Positions 15,645-24,965 of a stretch of DNA of 64,000 nt are shown piece after piece. How positions within the stretch are numbered: position 1 is the first letter of the stretch; each line of letters begins with the position of its first letter. The translations under genes were made by a program, and so were the position numbers. The notes under the pieces are model-generated. The model was not told the origin of the DNA. It made no database searches and was given only the letters and a program-made list of their open reading frames with translations. The DNA comes from Flavobacteriaceae bacterium CG2_30_31_66 (lineage in GTDB: Bacteria > Bacteroidota > Bacteroidia > Flavobacteriales > Flavobacteriaceae): the NCBI GenBank assembly GCA_001873065.1, contig MNYM01000050.1, forward strand, positions 1 to 64,000, read 5' to 3'.

Positions 15645-17969
15645 ATGTCAAATACCTATTTAGATTCTCTAAACGAAGCTCAACAAAGAGCTGTTATTCA
15701 GAAAGATGGTCCTATGATTATCATTGCAGGAGCAGGTTCAGGAAAAACAAGAGTGCTGACGTATAGAATTGCACATTTAATGCAACAAGGTGTTGATGCT
15801 TTTAATATACTTTCGTTGACTTTTACGAACAAAGCAGCCAAAGAAATGAAAGCAAGGATTGCAAAAGTAGTAGGGGCAAGTGAAGCAAAAAACCTTTGGA
15901 TGGGTACTTTTCATGCTGTTTTTGCTCGAATTTTACGGTCGGAAGCTGATAAATTAGGTTTTCCAACAAATTTTACGATTTATGATACCCAAGATTCTGT
16001 TCGGTTAATTTCTGCAATTATCAAAGAAATGGATTTAGATAAAGAACAATACAAACCAAAACAAGTTTTTAGTCGTATTTCATCGTTTAAAAATAGTTTG
16101 ATTACCGTAAGAGCTTATTTTAATGACCCTGAGTTGCAAGAAGCAGATTTGCTTGCAAATAGACCTGAAATTGGCCAAATTTATAGAGAATATGTCAATA
16201 GATGTTTTAAATCTGGAGCCATGGATTTTGATGATTTATTGCTTAGAACCAATGAATTATTGGCGCGTTTTCCTGATGTTTTAGCAAAATATCAAGATCG
16301 TTTTCGATACATTATGGTTGATGAGTATCAGGATACCAACCATTCTCAATACATTATTATCAGAGCTTTGGCTGATCGTTTTCAAAATATTTGTGTTGTT
16401 GGTGATGATTCTCAGAGTATTTATAGTTTTAGAGGTGCCAATATTCAAAATATTTTAAATTTTCAAAAAGATTATCCTGAAGTAAAAACTTTCAAATTAG
16501 AACAAAATTATCGTTCAACTAAAAATATTGTAAATGCAGCAAATTCGGTCATTGCTCGCAACAAAACCAAGTTAGATAAAGACGTTTGGACAAGCAATGA
16601 TGTTGGAGATTCAATTTATGTGATGCGTTCAATTTCTGACGGAGAAGAAGGGCGTTTTGTAGCGCAATCTATTTGGGAAAACATGATGAATCATCAATTA
16701 ACACCAGATAATTTTTGTGTTTTATACCGTACAAATTCACAATCAAGATCCATTGAAGATGCTTTAAGAAAGAAAAATATCGACTATAAAATTTATGGTG
16801 GTATTTCATTTTATCAGCGAAAAGAGATCAAAGATGTATTATCTTATTTACGATTATTGATCAATCCAAACGATGAAGAAGCGCTGATTCGGGTCATTAA
16901 TTTCCCCACACGTGGCATTGGTGCAACAACGATTGACAAACTGACAATTGCTGCGAATCACTATAAAAAATCAATTTTTGAAATCATTCAAAATATTTAT
17001 AGAATTGATGTTCAGCTAAATGCACCAACTAAAAGCAAACTGCAAGATTTTTCGAATATGATGCAACGTTTTCAAATAGAATCGCAAACAAAAAATGCTT
17101 TTGAAGTGGCTGAATTGGTGGTAAAACAAACCAGAATGATTCCTGAACTCGAAAAAGATGGCACACCTGAAGCAGTCAGTAGAGTAGAAAATATTCAAGA
17201 ACTTTTAAATGGAATCAAAGATTTTATTACCGATAAAATTGAGCAAGGAGAAGATGCCTCTCTGACAACATTTTTGGAAGATGTAGCACTTGCCACGGAT
17301 TTTGATTCAGAAAAAGAAAATGATGCGCCAAGAGTCGCACTGATGAGCATTCATCAATCAAAAGGATTGGAATTTCAATATGTTTATATTGTGGGTTTGG
17401 AAGAAAATTTATTTCCATCAGCAATGAGCATGACTACCAGAATTGAGCTTGAAGAAGAACGAAGATTGTTTTATGTAGCACTCACAAGAGCTGAAAAAGT
17501 GGCGTATTTGAGTTATGCGCAAACACGCTATAGATGGGGTAAACTCATTGATTCTGAACCAAGTAGATTTTTAGAAGAAATCGACGAACAATACCTTTAC
17601 TACATGACAGCAAAAAAACCAGAACAATCAATCAATAAGTTTATTGATGCTAATCTGTTTGATGACGCTCCTAAAGGAATTCGTTTTCAAAAACCCATAC
17701 AACGTAAAAAAATAGAACGAGATATTGTTGAAAATAAATCAATAAATGTTGTTAAAAACTTAAAAAAAGTTTCAGAAACCAGTCAAAATTCAAACCTTTT
17801 TGATAGCGACGTAATTGTTGGAAATATTGTCGAACATAATCGTTTTGGTAGGGGAGAAGTGCTTTCTTTAGAGGGAAATGGTGCCAATAAAAAAGCTGAA
17901 ATTGAGTTTGGTACTGTTGGAAAAAAGAAATTATTATTGCAGTTTGCCAAGCTAAAAGTGATTGGTTAA
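15645..17969 (+). CDS. uvrD: UvrD/PcrA/Rep-family DNA helicase
   Basis: A 774-residue superfamily 1A helicase. Motifs in order: Q motif LNEAQQRAV, Walker A GAGSGKT (29-35), TFTNKAAKEMK, Walker B VDEYQDTN, GDDSQSIYSFRGA, QNYRST, and C-terminal SIHQSKGLEF and ALTRAEK. The tail ends in a PcrA/UvrD-like domain (VGNIVEHNRFGRGEVLSLEGNG), the Tudor-like fold that contacts RNA polymerase. It unwinds DNA in nucleotide excision and mismatch repair and removes stalled complexes. It stands alone, divergent from the DUF7935-like gene. The split between UvrD, PcrA and Rep names is not resolvable here. Confidence 0.93.
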   Translation: MSNTYLDSLNEAQQRAVIQKDGPMIIIAGAGSGKTRVLTYRIAHLMQQGVDAFNILSLTFTNKAAKEMKARIAKVVGASEAKNLWMGTFHAVFARILRSEADKLGFPTNFTIYDTQDSVRLISAIIKEMDLDKEQYKPKQVFSRISSFKNSLITVRAYFNDPELQEADLLANRPEIGQIYREYVNRCFKSGAMDFDDLLLRTNELLARFPDVLAKYQDRFRYIMVDEYQDTNHSQYIIIRALADRFQNICVVGDDSQSIYSFRGANIQNILNFQKDYPEVKTFKLEQNYRSTKNIVNAANSVIARNKTKLDKDVWTSNDVGDSIYVMRSISDGEEGRFVAQSIWENMMNHQLTPDNFCVLYRTNSQSRSIEDALRKKNIDYKIYGGISFYQRKEIKDVLSYLRLLINPNDEEALIRVINFPTRGIGATTIDKLTIAANHYKKSIFEIIQNIYRIDVQLNAPTKSKLQDFSNMMQRFQIESQTKNAFEVAELVVKQTRMIPELEKDGTPEAVSRVENIQELLNGIKDFITDKIEQGEDASLTTFLEDVALATDFDSEKENDAPRVALMSIHQSKGLEFQYVYIVGLEENLFPSAMSMTTRIELEEERRLFYVALTRAEKVAYLSYAQTRYRWGKLIDSEPSRFLEEIDEQYLYYMTAKKPEQSINKFIDANLFDDAPKGIRFQKPIQRKKIERDIVENKSINVVKNLKKVSETSQNSNLFDSDVIVGNIVEHNRFGRGEVLSLEGNGANKKAEIEFGTVGKKKLLLQFAKLKVIG

Positions 17970-18057
17970 TCAGTAAAAATAATTTGCAAAACCTACAGAT
18001 TATTTCGCTTTTTATACCTATTTTGCGACCTTAAAAAACTACAAATAAATTAGAAAA

Positions 18058-18080
18058 TTTCTTGATCTTTATTCAAGAAA
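18058..18080 (+). other. leader hairpin of the DUF4290 gene
   Basis: An 8-bp perfect stem (TTTCTTGA...TCAAGAAA) with a 7-base loop lies 20 bases before the ATG at 18101. It has no T-tail, so it is not a terminator; it may affect mRNA stability or be chance. Confidence 0.35.
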
Positions 18081-18100
18081 ACTTCACTAAATATTGATAA

Positions 18101-18742
18101 ATGACATTTGATTTAGAATACAATTCAGAGAGACCTATTATGATTATTCCAGAATATGGAAGACATGTTCAAAAATTAATTGACCATTGCATGACTCTTG
18201 AAACCAAAGAAGAACGCAATATCATGGCAAGAGCCATTGTTGATGTGATGGGAAATTTACAACCGCACTTGCGTGACGTTCCAGATTTTAAACACAAATT
18301 GTGGGACCAACTTTTTATCATGTCCGATTTTAAATTGGATGCAGATTCTCCCTATCCATCACCTTCCAAAGAGGAATTACTTGAAAAACCTGAACCTTTA
18401 GCATATCCAAAATCAGCTTCAAAATACCGTTATTATGGTACAAATATTCAAACAATGATTGATGTTGCTTTGAGTTGGGATGAAGGTGAATTGAAAGAAG
18501 CATTGATTTATACCATCGCAAATCACATGAAAAAATGTTACTTGAATTGGAATAAAGATACCGTTGATGATATAATTATTTTTAATCATTTGTATGATTT
18601 GTCAGATAAAAAAATTGATTTAAGAGAATCAAAAGAAGAGTTGTCAGAAACCAAAGAACTCATGAAAAAACGAAATACACAAGGACAAAATCCTGTGAAA
18701 AATGTAAAAAAACAACCATTTTCCAAAAACCGAAAAAGATAA
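18101..18742 (+). CDS. DUF4290 family protein
   Basis: A 213-residue soluble protein matching DUF4290, a family largely restricted to Bacteroidota. Hallmarks are the opening LEYNSERPIMIIPEYGRHVQKLI, then RNIMARAIVDVMGNLQPHLRD, and YYGTNIQTMIDVA in the middle. The last 30 residues are Lys/Gln/Asn-rich and probably disordered. Function is unknown. It lies 4 bases before murA on the same strand, an arrangement I know from other Flavobacteriia, which suggests co-expression with peptidoglycan synthesis without proving a role in it. Confidence 0.88.
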   Translation: MTFDLEYNSERPIMIIPEYGRHVQKLIDHCMTLETKEERNIMARAIVDVMGNLQPHLRDVPDFKHKLWDQLFIMSDFKLDADSPYPSPSKEELLEKPEPLAYPKSASKYRYYGTNIQTMIDVALSWDEGELKEALIYTIANHMKKCYLNWNKDTVDDIIIFNHLYDLSDKKIDLRESKEELSETKELMKKRNTQGQNPVKNVKKQPFSKNRKR

Positions 18743-18746
18743 ATTC

Positions 18747-20057
18747 ATGGCATCTTTTAAAATTGAAGGCGGACATAAATTAAACGGAACAATCACGCCA
18801 CAAGGCGCAAAAAATGAAGTTTTACAGATAATCTGTGCGGTTTTATTAACACCTGAAAAAGTTTTAGTTCACAATGTTCCTGACATTATTGACGTAAATA
18901 AACTCATTTTTATTTTGGGTGAATTGGGTGTAAAAATCCAAAAACTAGAAAAAAATACTTACTCTTTTCAAGCAGATGCAATCAATTTAAATTATTTAGA
19001 GTCAGAAGATTTTAGAAGAGACGGAAGTTCTTTAAGAGGTTCAATTATGATTGTTGGCCCGTTATTAGCTCGATTTGGAAAAGGATATATTCCAAGACCT
19101 GGAGGTGATAAAATTGGACGCAGACGTTTAGATACTCATTTTGAGGGTTTTATAAAACTTGGAGCAAAATTTAGATTCAACACGGAAGATTATTTTTACG
19201 GAGTTGAAGCTGATGAATTAATAGGAACAGAAATGCTTTTAGATGAAGCCTCAGTCACTGGTACCGCAAATATTTTGATGGCAGCTGTTTTAGCAACAGG
19301 AACAACTACTATTTACAATGCTGCTTGCGAACCATATATTCAACAATTGTGTAAAATGTTGAATTGTATGGGCGCAAAAATTACAGGCGTTGGTTCTAAT
19401 TTATTGATGATTGAAGGTGTTAAATATCTCTCAGGATGTGAGCACAAAGTGTTGCCAGATATGATTGAAATTGGCTCTTGGATTGGTGTTGCAGTGATGA
19501 CACAATCTGAATTGACCATCAAAAATGTGAGTTGGGAAAACTTAGGACAAATTCCTAATGTATTCAGAAAATTAGGAATCCAATTTGAAAAAAGAGGAGA
19601 TGATATTTACATTCCAGAACAAAAAAGTTATGAAATTCAAAACTATATTGACGGCTCTGTTTTGACAGTTGCTGATGCTCCTTGGCCTGGTTTCACGCCA
19701 GATTTATTGAGTATTATTCTGGTTTTAGCAACCCAAGCAAATGGCACAGTTTTGATTCATCAAAAAATGTTTGAAAGCCGATTGTTTTTTGTGGATAAAT
19801 TAATTGATATGGGCGCAAAAATTATTTTATGCGATCCACACAGAGCAACTGTGATTGGTCTTAATCGCAAACATCAACTGAAAGCAACCAAAATGACGTC
19901 TCCTGATATTAGAGCCGGAATTTCATTGCTGATTGCAGCTCTTTCTGCAAAAGGAACAAGCATTATTAATAATATTGAACAGATTGATAGAGGCTATGAA
20001 AATATTGAAGAACGGTTGAAATCAATTGGCGCAAAAATTGAGCGGATTGAAGACTAA
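18747..20057 (+). CDS. murA: UDP-GlcNAc 1-carboxyvinyltransferase MurA
   Basis: A 436-residue EPSP-synthase-fold enzyme that transfers enolpyruvate from PEP to UDP-N-acetylglucosamine, the first committed step of peptidoglycan synthesis in the cytoplasm. GGHKLNGTITPQGAKNE at the start supplies the Lys-Asn substrate contacts (22-23); LRGSIMIVGPLLARFG and DAPWPGFTPD are also diagnostic. The loop that reads PGGC in E. coli (Cys115) reads PGGD here: the residue is Asp121 (codon at 19107). Asp-type MurA enzymes stay active but are not alkylated by fosfomycin. A terminator follows. Confidence 0.96.
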   Translation: MASFKIEGGHKLNGTITPQGAKNEVLQIICAVLLTPEKVLVHNVPDIIDVNKLIFILGELGVKIQKLEKNTYSFQADAINLNYLESEDFRRDGSSLRGSIMIVGPLLARFGKGYIPRPGGDKIGRRRLDTHFEGFIKLGAKFRFNTEDYFYGVEADELIGTEMLLDEASVTGTANILMAAVLATGTTTIYNAACEPYIQQLCKMLNCMGAKITGVGSNLLMIEGVKYLSGCEHKVLPDMIEIGSWIGVAVMTQSELTIKNVSWENLGQIPNVFRKLGIQFEKRGDDIYIPEQKSYEIQNYIDGSVLTVADAPWPGFTPDLLSIILVLATQANGTVLIHQKMFESRLFFVDKLIDMGAKIILCDPHRATVIGLNRKHQLKATKMTSPDIRAGISLLIAALSAKGTSIINNIEQIDRGYENIEERLKSIGAKIERIED

Positions 20058-20076
20058 TATTAAAACCTTTTACCAC

Positions 20077-20107
20077 AAAAATAGTGTCATTTTGACACTA
20101 TTTTTTT
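20077..20107 (+). terminator. terminator of murA
   Basis: A 13-bp stem (AAAAATAGTGTCA and complement) with a 3-base loop and a T7 tail lies 20 bases after murA. The right arm also contains the TTG -33 element of the grpE promoter. Confidence 0.8.
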
Positions 20108-20123
20108 ATTGGCAATATTTTTG
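20092..20123 (+). promoter_or_regulatory. promoter of grpE-dnaJ
   Basis: TTG at 20092-20094, a 21-bp spacer and TATTTTTG at 20116-20123 match the Bacteroidota housekeeping promoter. Transcription would begin near 20129, just before a TTG codon that extends the grpE frame, supporting the downstream ATG as start. No inverted-repeat heat-shock operator (CIRCE) is visible. Confidence 0.7.
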
Positions 20124-20157
20124 AATAATTTTGAGAAGTTTAAAAGATTTTTTAAAA

Positions 20158-20706
20158 ATGAGTAAAAAAGATAAAATTCAAGAGGAAGCACTTATTAGCG
20201 AACAAGAAAATATTAAAGATATTCAAAATCAAGAATTTAAAGAAGAGATCAAAATTGAAGAACCTTCTATTGAAGAACTTCTTCAAGCAGAAAAAGACAA
20301 GTTTTTACGACTTTTTGCTGAATTTGAAAACTATAAGAAAAGAACAACGAAAGAAAGGTTTGAATTGTATAAAACTGCTAGTCAGGAATTAATGACATCA
20401 TTACTGCCAATCGTAGATGATTTTGAACGTGCTTTAAGTCATATTGTAGATTCTCCAGAAACTGAAGAATTACGAAAAGGTGTTTCATTAATTCATCAAA
20501 AATTTTACAACACACTTGAACAAAAAGGTTTGAATAAAATTGAGGTAAAATCAGGAGATAATTTTGATGCAGAGCTTCATGAGGCAATCACACAAATTCC
20601 TTCACCAACTCCAGATTTAAAAGGAAAAGTGATTGATTGTTTGGAAAACGGATACAAATTGGGTGATAAAATTATTCGTTATCCAAAAGTAGTTATAGGG
20701 CAATAA
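20158..20706 (+). CDS. grpE: nucleotide exchange factor GrpE
   Basis: A 182-residue GrpE. The first 50 residues are acidic (SEQENIKDIQNQEFKEE), then comes a long helix with DKFLRLFAEFENYKKRTTKER, and the C-terminal beta domain carries LHEAITQIPSP...GYKLGDKIIRYPKVVIG, the DnaK-contacting signature. GrpE dimerises and speeds ADP release from DnaK. The ATG at 20158 is chosen over a TTG at 20131 because the predicted transcript starts at about the TTG. dnaJ follows after 68 bases; dnaK is not in the window. Confidence 0.95.
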   Translation: MSKKDKIQEEALISEQENIKDIQNQEFKEEIKIEEPSIEELLQAEKDKFLRLFAEFENYKKRTTKERFELYKTASQELMTSLLPIVDDFERALSHIVDSPETEELRKGVSLIHQKFYNTLEQKGLNKIEVKSGDNFDAELHEAITQIPSPTPDLKGKVIDCLENGYKLGDKIIRYPKVVIGQ

Positions 20707-20774
20707 TCAATTTAAATTGTAAGTAAATCAATTCAAAATTTAGATTTTTTTACTAATTAATGTAACAATAAAAC

Positions 20775-21887
20775 ATGGCAAAACAAGATTACTACGAAAT
20801 ATTAGGAATTTCAAAATCTGCAAATCAAGCCGAAATTAAAAAAGCTTACAGAAAAATGGCTATTAAATATCATCCTGATAAAAATCCGAATGATAAAAAT
20901 GCCGAAGAAAATTTCAAAAAAGCTGCTGAAGCATACGAAGTTTTGAGTGATGATAATAAAAAAGCGCGATATGATCAATATGGACATGTTGCTTTTGAAG
21001 GCGCTCAAGGAGGAGGAGGTTTTGGAGGTATGAACATGGATGATATTTTCAGTCAGTTTGGCGATATTTTTGGTGGCGGTTTTGGCGGTTTTGGTGGAGG
21101 AGGTCAAAGACAAGCTCGCGTAAAAGGAAGTAATATGCGAATTCGTGTAAAACTTACTTTAGAAGAAATTGCAAAAGGCGTTGAAAAGAAAGTGAAAGTT
21201 CGCAGAAAAGTGCAAGCTGAAGGAGTTAGATATTCAACTTGTTCTATTTGTAACGGTTCTGGGCAACAAATGCGAGTTACCAATACCATTTTGGGAAGAA
21301 TGCAAACGGCCACAACTTGTGCAACTTGTGGTGGAGCAGGAGAAATTTTAAGCAACAAACCTGAAGGCGCAGATGCACAAGGATTGGTTTTTAAAGAAGA
21401 AACTGTTTCTATTAATATTCCTGCGGGAGTTACTGAAGGTGTTCAATTAAAAGTGGGTGGAAAAGGTAACGAAGCTCCCGGAAAAAATTCAATTCCAGGA
21501 GATCTATTGGTAGTGATTGAAGAAGTTGAACACGAACAGTTAAAAAGAGAAGGTACTAATATTCATTATGATTTATATATTAGTTTTTCGGAAGCTGTTT
21601 TAGGAGCTAATAAAGAAGTAGAAACTGTTTCTGGTAAAGTAAAAATAAAGATTGATGCAGGAACACAATCTGGGAGAATTTTAAGACTTAAAGGCAAAGG
21701 ATTACCAAGCATTGAACGTTATGATGTTGGCGATTTTCTGATTCACATCAATGTTTGGACGCCCCAAGAATTGAATAAAGATCAAAGAAAATTCTTTGAA
21801 ACTATGGAAAATCACGAGAATTTTATTCCTCATCCGAATAAATCTGACAAATCATTTTTTGAGAAAGTAAAAGACATGTTTTCTTAA
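20775..21887 (+). CDS. dnaJ: chaperone DnaJ with reduced zinc region
   Basis: A 370-residue type I DnaJ: J domain (1-70, HPD at 33-35), Gly/Phe-rich linker (about 76-112), and C-terminal peptide-binding domains I and II (120-360). It recruits substrates to DnaK and stimulates its ATPase. The zinc region is reduced: only two CxxC motifs remain, Cys156/159 and Cys182/185, instead of four. They correspond to the inner pair, so one zinc site (Zn2) could form and the outer one (Zn1) is absent. The missing repeats are replaced by a short loop (NKPEGADAQG). Likely co-transcribed with grpE. Confidence 0.95.
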   Translation: MAKQDYYEILGISKSANQAEIKKAYRKMAIKYHPDKNPNDKNAEENFKKAAEAYEVLSDDNKKARYDQYGHVAFEGAQGGGGFGGMNMDDIFSQFGDIFGGGFGGFGGGGQRQARVKGSNMRIRVKLTLEEIAKGVEKKVKVRRKVQAEGVRYSTCSICNGSGQQMRVTNTILGRMQTATTCATCGGAGEILSNKPEGADAQGLVFKEETVSINIPAGVTEGVQLKVGGKGNEAPGKNSIPGDLLVVIEEVEHEQLKREGTNIHYDLYISFSEAVLGANKEVETVSGKVKIKIDAGTQSGRILRLKGKGLPSIERYDVGDFLIHINVWTPQELNKDQRKFFETMENHENFIPHPNKSDKSFFEKVKDMFS

Positions 21888-21954
21888 AAAGATGTTAAAT
21901 TTACAATTTTGATAAAATTTAGTGTCAAAAATTTTCAATATAGAAAAATATACT

Positions 21955-22048
21955 TATATTTGTAATGTTATTGAGTAATTAATAACACTTTTTCTTTTTC
22001 ATAGCAATTTTTCCCACTCAAGTTTTCAATTTGAGTGGGTTTTTTTAT
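21955..22048 (+). ncRNA. candidate small RNA upstream of rnpB
   Basis: TATATTTG (21955-21962) is a perfect -7 element. It is followed within a few bases by a hairpin TGTTATT...AATAACA (21965-21986) and 26 bases later by a strong terminator (9-bp stem CCCACTCAA/TTGAGTGGG at 22013-22039, then T8). This predicts an independent transcript of roughly 80 nucleotides. No open frame fits. It may belong to a known family such as Flavo-1, or it may be the tail of the dnaJ transcript. A -33 TTG is not evident. Confidence 0.45.
22013..22048 (+). terminator. terminator between dnaJ and rnpB
   Basis: A GC-rich 9-bp stem (CCCACTCAA and complement) with a 9-base loop and a run of T from 22040. It ends either the candidate small RNA or the grpE-dnaJ transcript before rnpB. 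Confidence 0.85.
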
Positions 22049-22060
22049 TGAATTAAATTG

Positions 22061-22068
22061 TACTTTTG
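22061..22068 (+). promoter_or_regulatory. -7 element of rnpB
   Basis: TACTTTTG matches TAnnTTTG and lies 6 bp before the predicted 5' end of RNase P RNA. The nearest upstream TTG triplets are not at the usual distance. Confidence 0.55.
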
Positions 22069-22073
22069 ACAAC

Positions 22074-22388
22074 TGAAAGCAGACTTATCTTATCGCCGTG
22101 AATTAATTTCAAGGAGGAAAGTCCGGACACCAAAGAGTAATCATAGCGGATAACATCCGTCCAGTGTAAACTGAGGACAAGTGCAACAGAAAGCAAGTAC
22201 AGTTCGGCTGTAGTGAAACCAGGTAAACTCTATGAGGTGCAATGCCATGTATATTAGAGCTTGAGAGCTACTCGCTCGATTCTAAAGGGTAGGCAGATAG
22301 ATTTCGTTAGTAATTTCGAAACTAGATAAATGATAAGAATCCTAAACTTGTTTTAGGTTACAGAATTCGGCTTAAAAGTCTGCTTTTT
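22074..22388 (+). ncRNA. rnpB: RNase P RNA (class A)
   Basis: The catalytic RNA that trims 5' leaders from pre-tRNAs. Conserved region I, GGAGGAAAGTCCGGAC, is at 22113-22128, and conserved region V, ACAGAATTCGGCTTA, is at 22360-22374. The 5' end (AAAGCAGACTT, 22076-22086) pairs perfectly with the 3' end (AAGTCTGCTTT, 22376-22386) to form P1, and a T-run follows. Further internal landmarks are CAACAGAAAGCAAGTACAG and AGGGTAGG. Length about 315 nucleotides, shorter than the E. coli RNA (377). Confidence 0.95.
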
Positions 22389-22526
22389 TTATTTTAATCA
22401 TTCTTCAATAAAACTATATTTTTAATTTAGAAAAATCAATAAAAAATTTATTTTAAAAAAAATAACATTTACTTATCTATAAATTCGAGCAATTTGTTAT
22501 TTATCTTTTAAAATTGATTTTATTAA

Positions 22527-22534
22527 TGTAAATT
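22527..22534 (+). promoter_or_regulatory. -7 element of the aconitase gene
   Basis: TAAATTTG matches TAnnTTTG and is 33 bp before the ATG at 22568. No TTG at 19-21 bp spacing is visible. Confidence 0.45.
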
Positions 22535-22567
22535 TGTTTGAATTAAAAAACCTTAAAACTTTTATAT

Positions 22568-24838
22568 ATGGCTTTTGATATTGAAATGATTAAGCAGGTC
22601 TATACTACTATGTCAGAACGCGTTGATGCGGCTCGAAAAATTACCGGAAAACATCTGACTTTAGCAGAAAAAATTTTATATGCACACCTTTGGGAAGATA
22701 CACCTACCAAAGCTTTTACTAGAGGAAAAGATTATGTAGATTTTGCTCCAGATAGAATTGCTTGTCAAGATGCAACTGCTCAAATGGCATTATTGCAGTT
22801 CATGCAAGCAGGAAAAGCAAAAGTAGCAGTACCAACTACGGTTCATTGTGATCACTTAATTCAAGCCAAAAATGGTGCAGTTGCAGATTTAAAAGTAGCA
22901 AATAGCACAAGTAGTGAAGTTTTCGATTTCTTAGAGTCAGTCTCAAACAAATACGGAATTGGTTTTTGGAAACCAGGTGCAGGAATTATTCACCAAGTTG
23001 TGTTAGAAAATTATGCATTTCCTGGAGGAATGATGATTGGAACAGATTCTCATACTGTAAACGCAGGTGGTTTAGGAATGGTTGCAATTGGTGTTGGTGG
23101 TGCAGATGCCGTTGATGTGATGGCAGGAATGGCTTGGGAATTAAAATTTCCAAAATTAATTGGGGTGAAATTAACTGGAAAATTATCTGGTTGGACAGCA
23201 CCAAAAGATGTGATTTTAAAAGTAGCTGAAGTGCTTACTGTAAAAGGTGGAACTGGCGCTATTGTTGAATATTTTGGGCCTGGTGCCATTTCAATGTCTT
23301 GTACTGGAAAAGGAACTATTTGTAATATGGGTGCTGAAATCGGTGCAACCACTTCAACTTTTGGGTATGATGAATCTATGGAACGTTATTTGCGTGCTAC
23401 AGATAGAGAAGATGTTGCAGACGAAGCAAACAAAATCAAAGAATATTTAACAGCTGATGCTGAAGTTTATGCAAATCCTGAGTTGTATTTTGATCAAGTA
23501 ATTGAAATCAATTTATCTGAATTAGGTCCCTTATTAAACGGTCCATTCACACCTGATTTATCAACAACTGTAGGAAAAGCAATGACCGAAAAAGCGCAAG
23601 CAAATGACTGGCCAATGCAAGTTGAATGGGGATTAATAGGCTCTTGTACCAATTCATCTTACGAAGATTTATCAAGAGCTTCTTCAATTGCACAACAAGC
23701 TTTGGATAAAGGTTTGAAAACAAAAGCAGAATTTGGTATAAATCCTGGTTCTGAACAAGTGAGATATACTGCGGAAAGAGATGGAATTTTATCAGTTTTT
23801 GAAAAATTAGGTGCTACAATTTTCACAAATGCTTGTGGGCCTTGTATTGGTCAATGGGCTCGATATTCTGACCCAAAAAATGCTCCGAAAAATAGTATTG
23901 TTCACTCTTTTAATAGAAACTTTGCGAAAAGAGCTGATGGAAATCCGAATACACACGCATTTGTAGCTTCTCCAGAAATCACAGCGGCTATTGCAATTGC
24001 TGGACGTTTGGATTTCAATCCAATGACAGATACTTTAATCAATGAAAATGGAGAAGAAGTAATGTTAGATGAACCAACAGGATGGGAATTGCCTCCAAAG
24101 GGTTTTGAAGTGAAAGATAATGGCTATTTAGCTCCTGAAGAGGATGGCACTCATGTTGTGGTTTCTGTAGAGGAAACCTCTGAAAGATTGCAGTTACTAG
24201 CGCCTTTTGAACCTACTGGAAATTCTATTAAAAATGCCAAATTACTTATAAAAGCTTTTGGTAAATGTACTACAGACCACATTTCTATGGCAGGTCCTTG
24301 GTTGCGTTTTAGAGGTCATTTGGATAATATTGCAAATAACACTTTAATTGGAGCTGTGAATGCTTTTAATGATAAAACAAATTTTGTAAAAAATCAGTTG
24401 ACAGGCGAATATGATGCAGTTCCTGCAGTTCAAAGAGTTTATAAAGCAGCTGGAATCAAAACAATTGTTGTTGGTGATCACAATTATGGTGAAGGTTCTT
24501 CAAGAGAACATGCTGCTATGCAACCTCGTTTTTTAGGTGTCGCTGCTGTAATTGTAAAATCGTTTGCAAGAATTCACGAAACAAATTTGAAAAAACAAGG
24601 AATGTTAGGTTTAACGTTTGCAAATGAAGCAGATTATGATTTGATTCAAGAAGATGATACATTCAATTTCTTAGACTTGAACGAGTTTGCTCCAGAAAAA
24701 CAATTGCATTTGGAATTGGTTCATGAAGATGGAAACAAAGATGTGATTGCATTGAATCACACGTATAATGATGCTCAAATTGAGTGGTTTACAGAAGGTT
24801 CTGCCTTAAATTTGATCAAAAAACAGAACGCTAAATAA
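22568..24838 (+). CDS. acn: aconitate hydratase
   Basis: A 756-residue aconitase of the mitochondrial type (about 755 residues), shorter than bacterial AcnA (about 890). It interconverts citrate and isocitrate in the TCA cycle. Visible signatures are [14 protein letters not shown], the first Fe-S ligand in [11 protein letters not shown], the paired ligands in [11 protein letters not shown], and in the swivelling fourth domain [15 protein letters not shown] with the catalytic Ser. The cluster is [4Fe-4S]. It is a single-gene unit, with a -7 element upstream and a strong terminator downstream. Confidence 0.96.
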   Translation: MAFDIEMIKQVYTTMSERVDAARKITGKHLTLAEKILYAHLWEDTPTKAFTRGKDYVDFAPDRIACQDATAQMALLQFMQAGKAKVAVPTTVHCDHLIQAKNGAVADLKVANSTSSEVFDFLESVSNKYGIGFWKPGAGIIHQVVLENYAFPGGMMIGTDSHTVNAGGLGMVAIGVGGADAVDVMAGMAWELKFPKLIGVKLTGKLSGWTAPKDVILKVAEVLTVKGGTGAIVEYFGPGAISMSCTGKGTICNMGAEIGATTSTFGYDESMERYLRATDREDVADEANKIKEYLTADAEVYANPELYFDQVIEINLSELGPLLNGPFTPDLSTTVGKAMTEKAQANDWPMQVEWGLIGSCTNSSYEDLSRASSIAQQALDKGLKTKAEFGINPGSEQVRYTAERDGILSVFEKLGATIFTNACGPCIGQWARYSDPKNAPKNSIVHSFNRNFAKRADGNPNTHAFVASPEITAAIAIAGRLDFNPMTDTLINENGEEVMLDEPTGWELPPKGFEVKDNGYLAPEEDGTHVVVSVEETSERLQLLAPFEPTGNSIKNAKLLIKAFGKCTTDHISMAGPWLRFRGHLDNIANNTLIGAVNAFNDKTNFVKNQLTGEYDAVPAVQRVYKAAGIKTIVVGDHNYGEGSSREHAAMQPRFLGVAAVIVKSFARIHETNLKKQGMLGLTFANEADYDLIQEDDTFNFLDLNEFAPEKQLHLELVHEDGNKDVIALNHTYNDAQIEWFTEGSALNLIKKQNAK

Positions 24839-24856
24839 ATAGCAATTACTGAAATA

Positions 24857-24892
24857 AAAAAAGAGAAATCATTCATTTGATTTCTCTTTTTT
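24857..24892. terminator. terminator of the aconitase gene
   Basis: A 15-bp perfect stem (AAAAAAGAGAAATCA and complement) with a 6-base loop and terminal T-run, 18 bases after the stop codon. The A-run on the left allows leftward function for the convergent small gene at 24966-25310. Confidence 0.85.
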
Positions 24893-24965
24893 AGTTTATA
24901 AAAATGCCCAAAAACAATTTTTTGAAAACTGAAGTATGGACACCAACTAACCAACTTGTTGTTTT

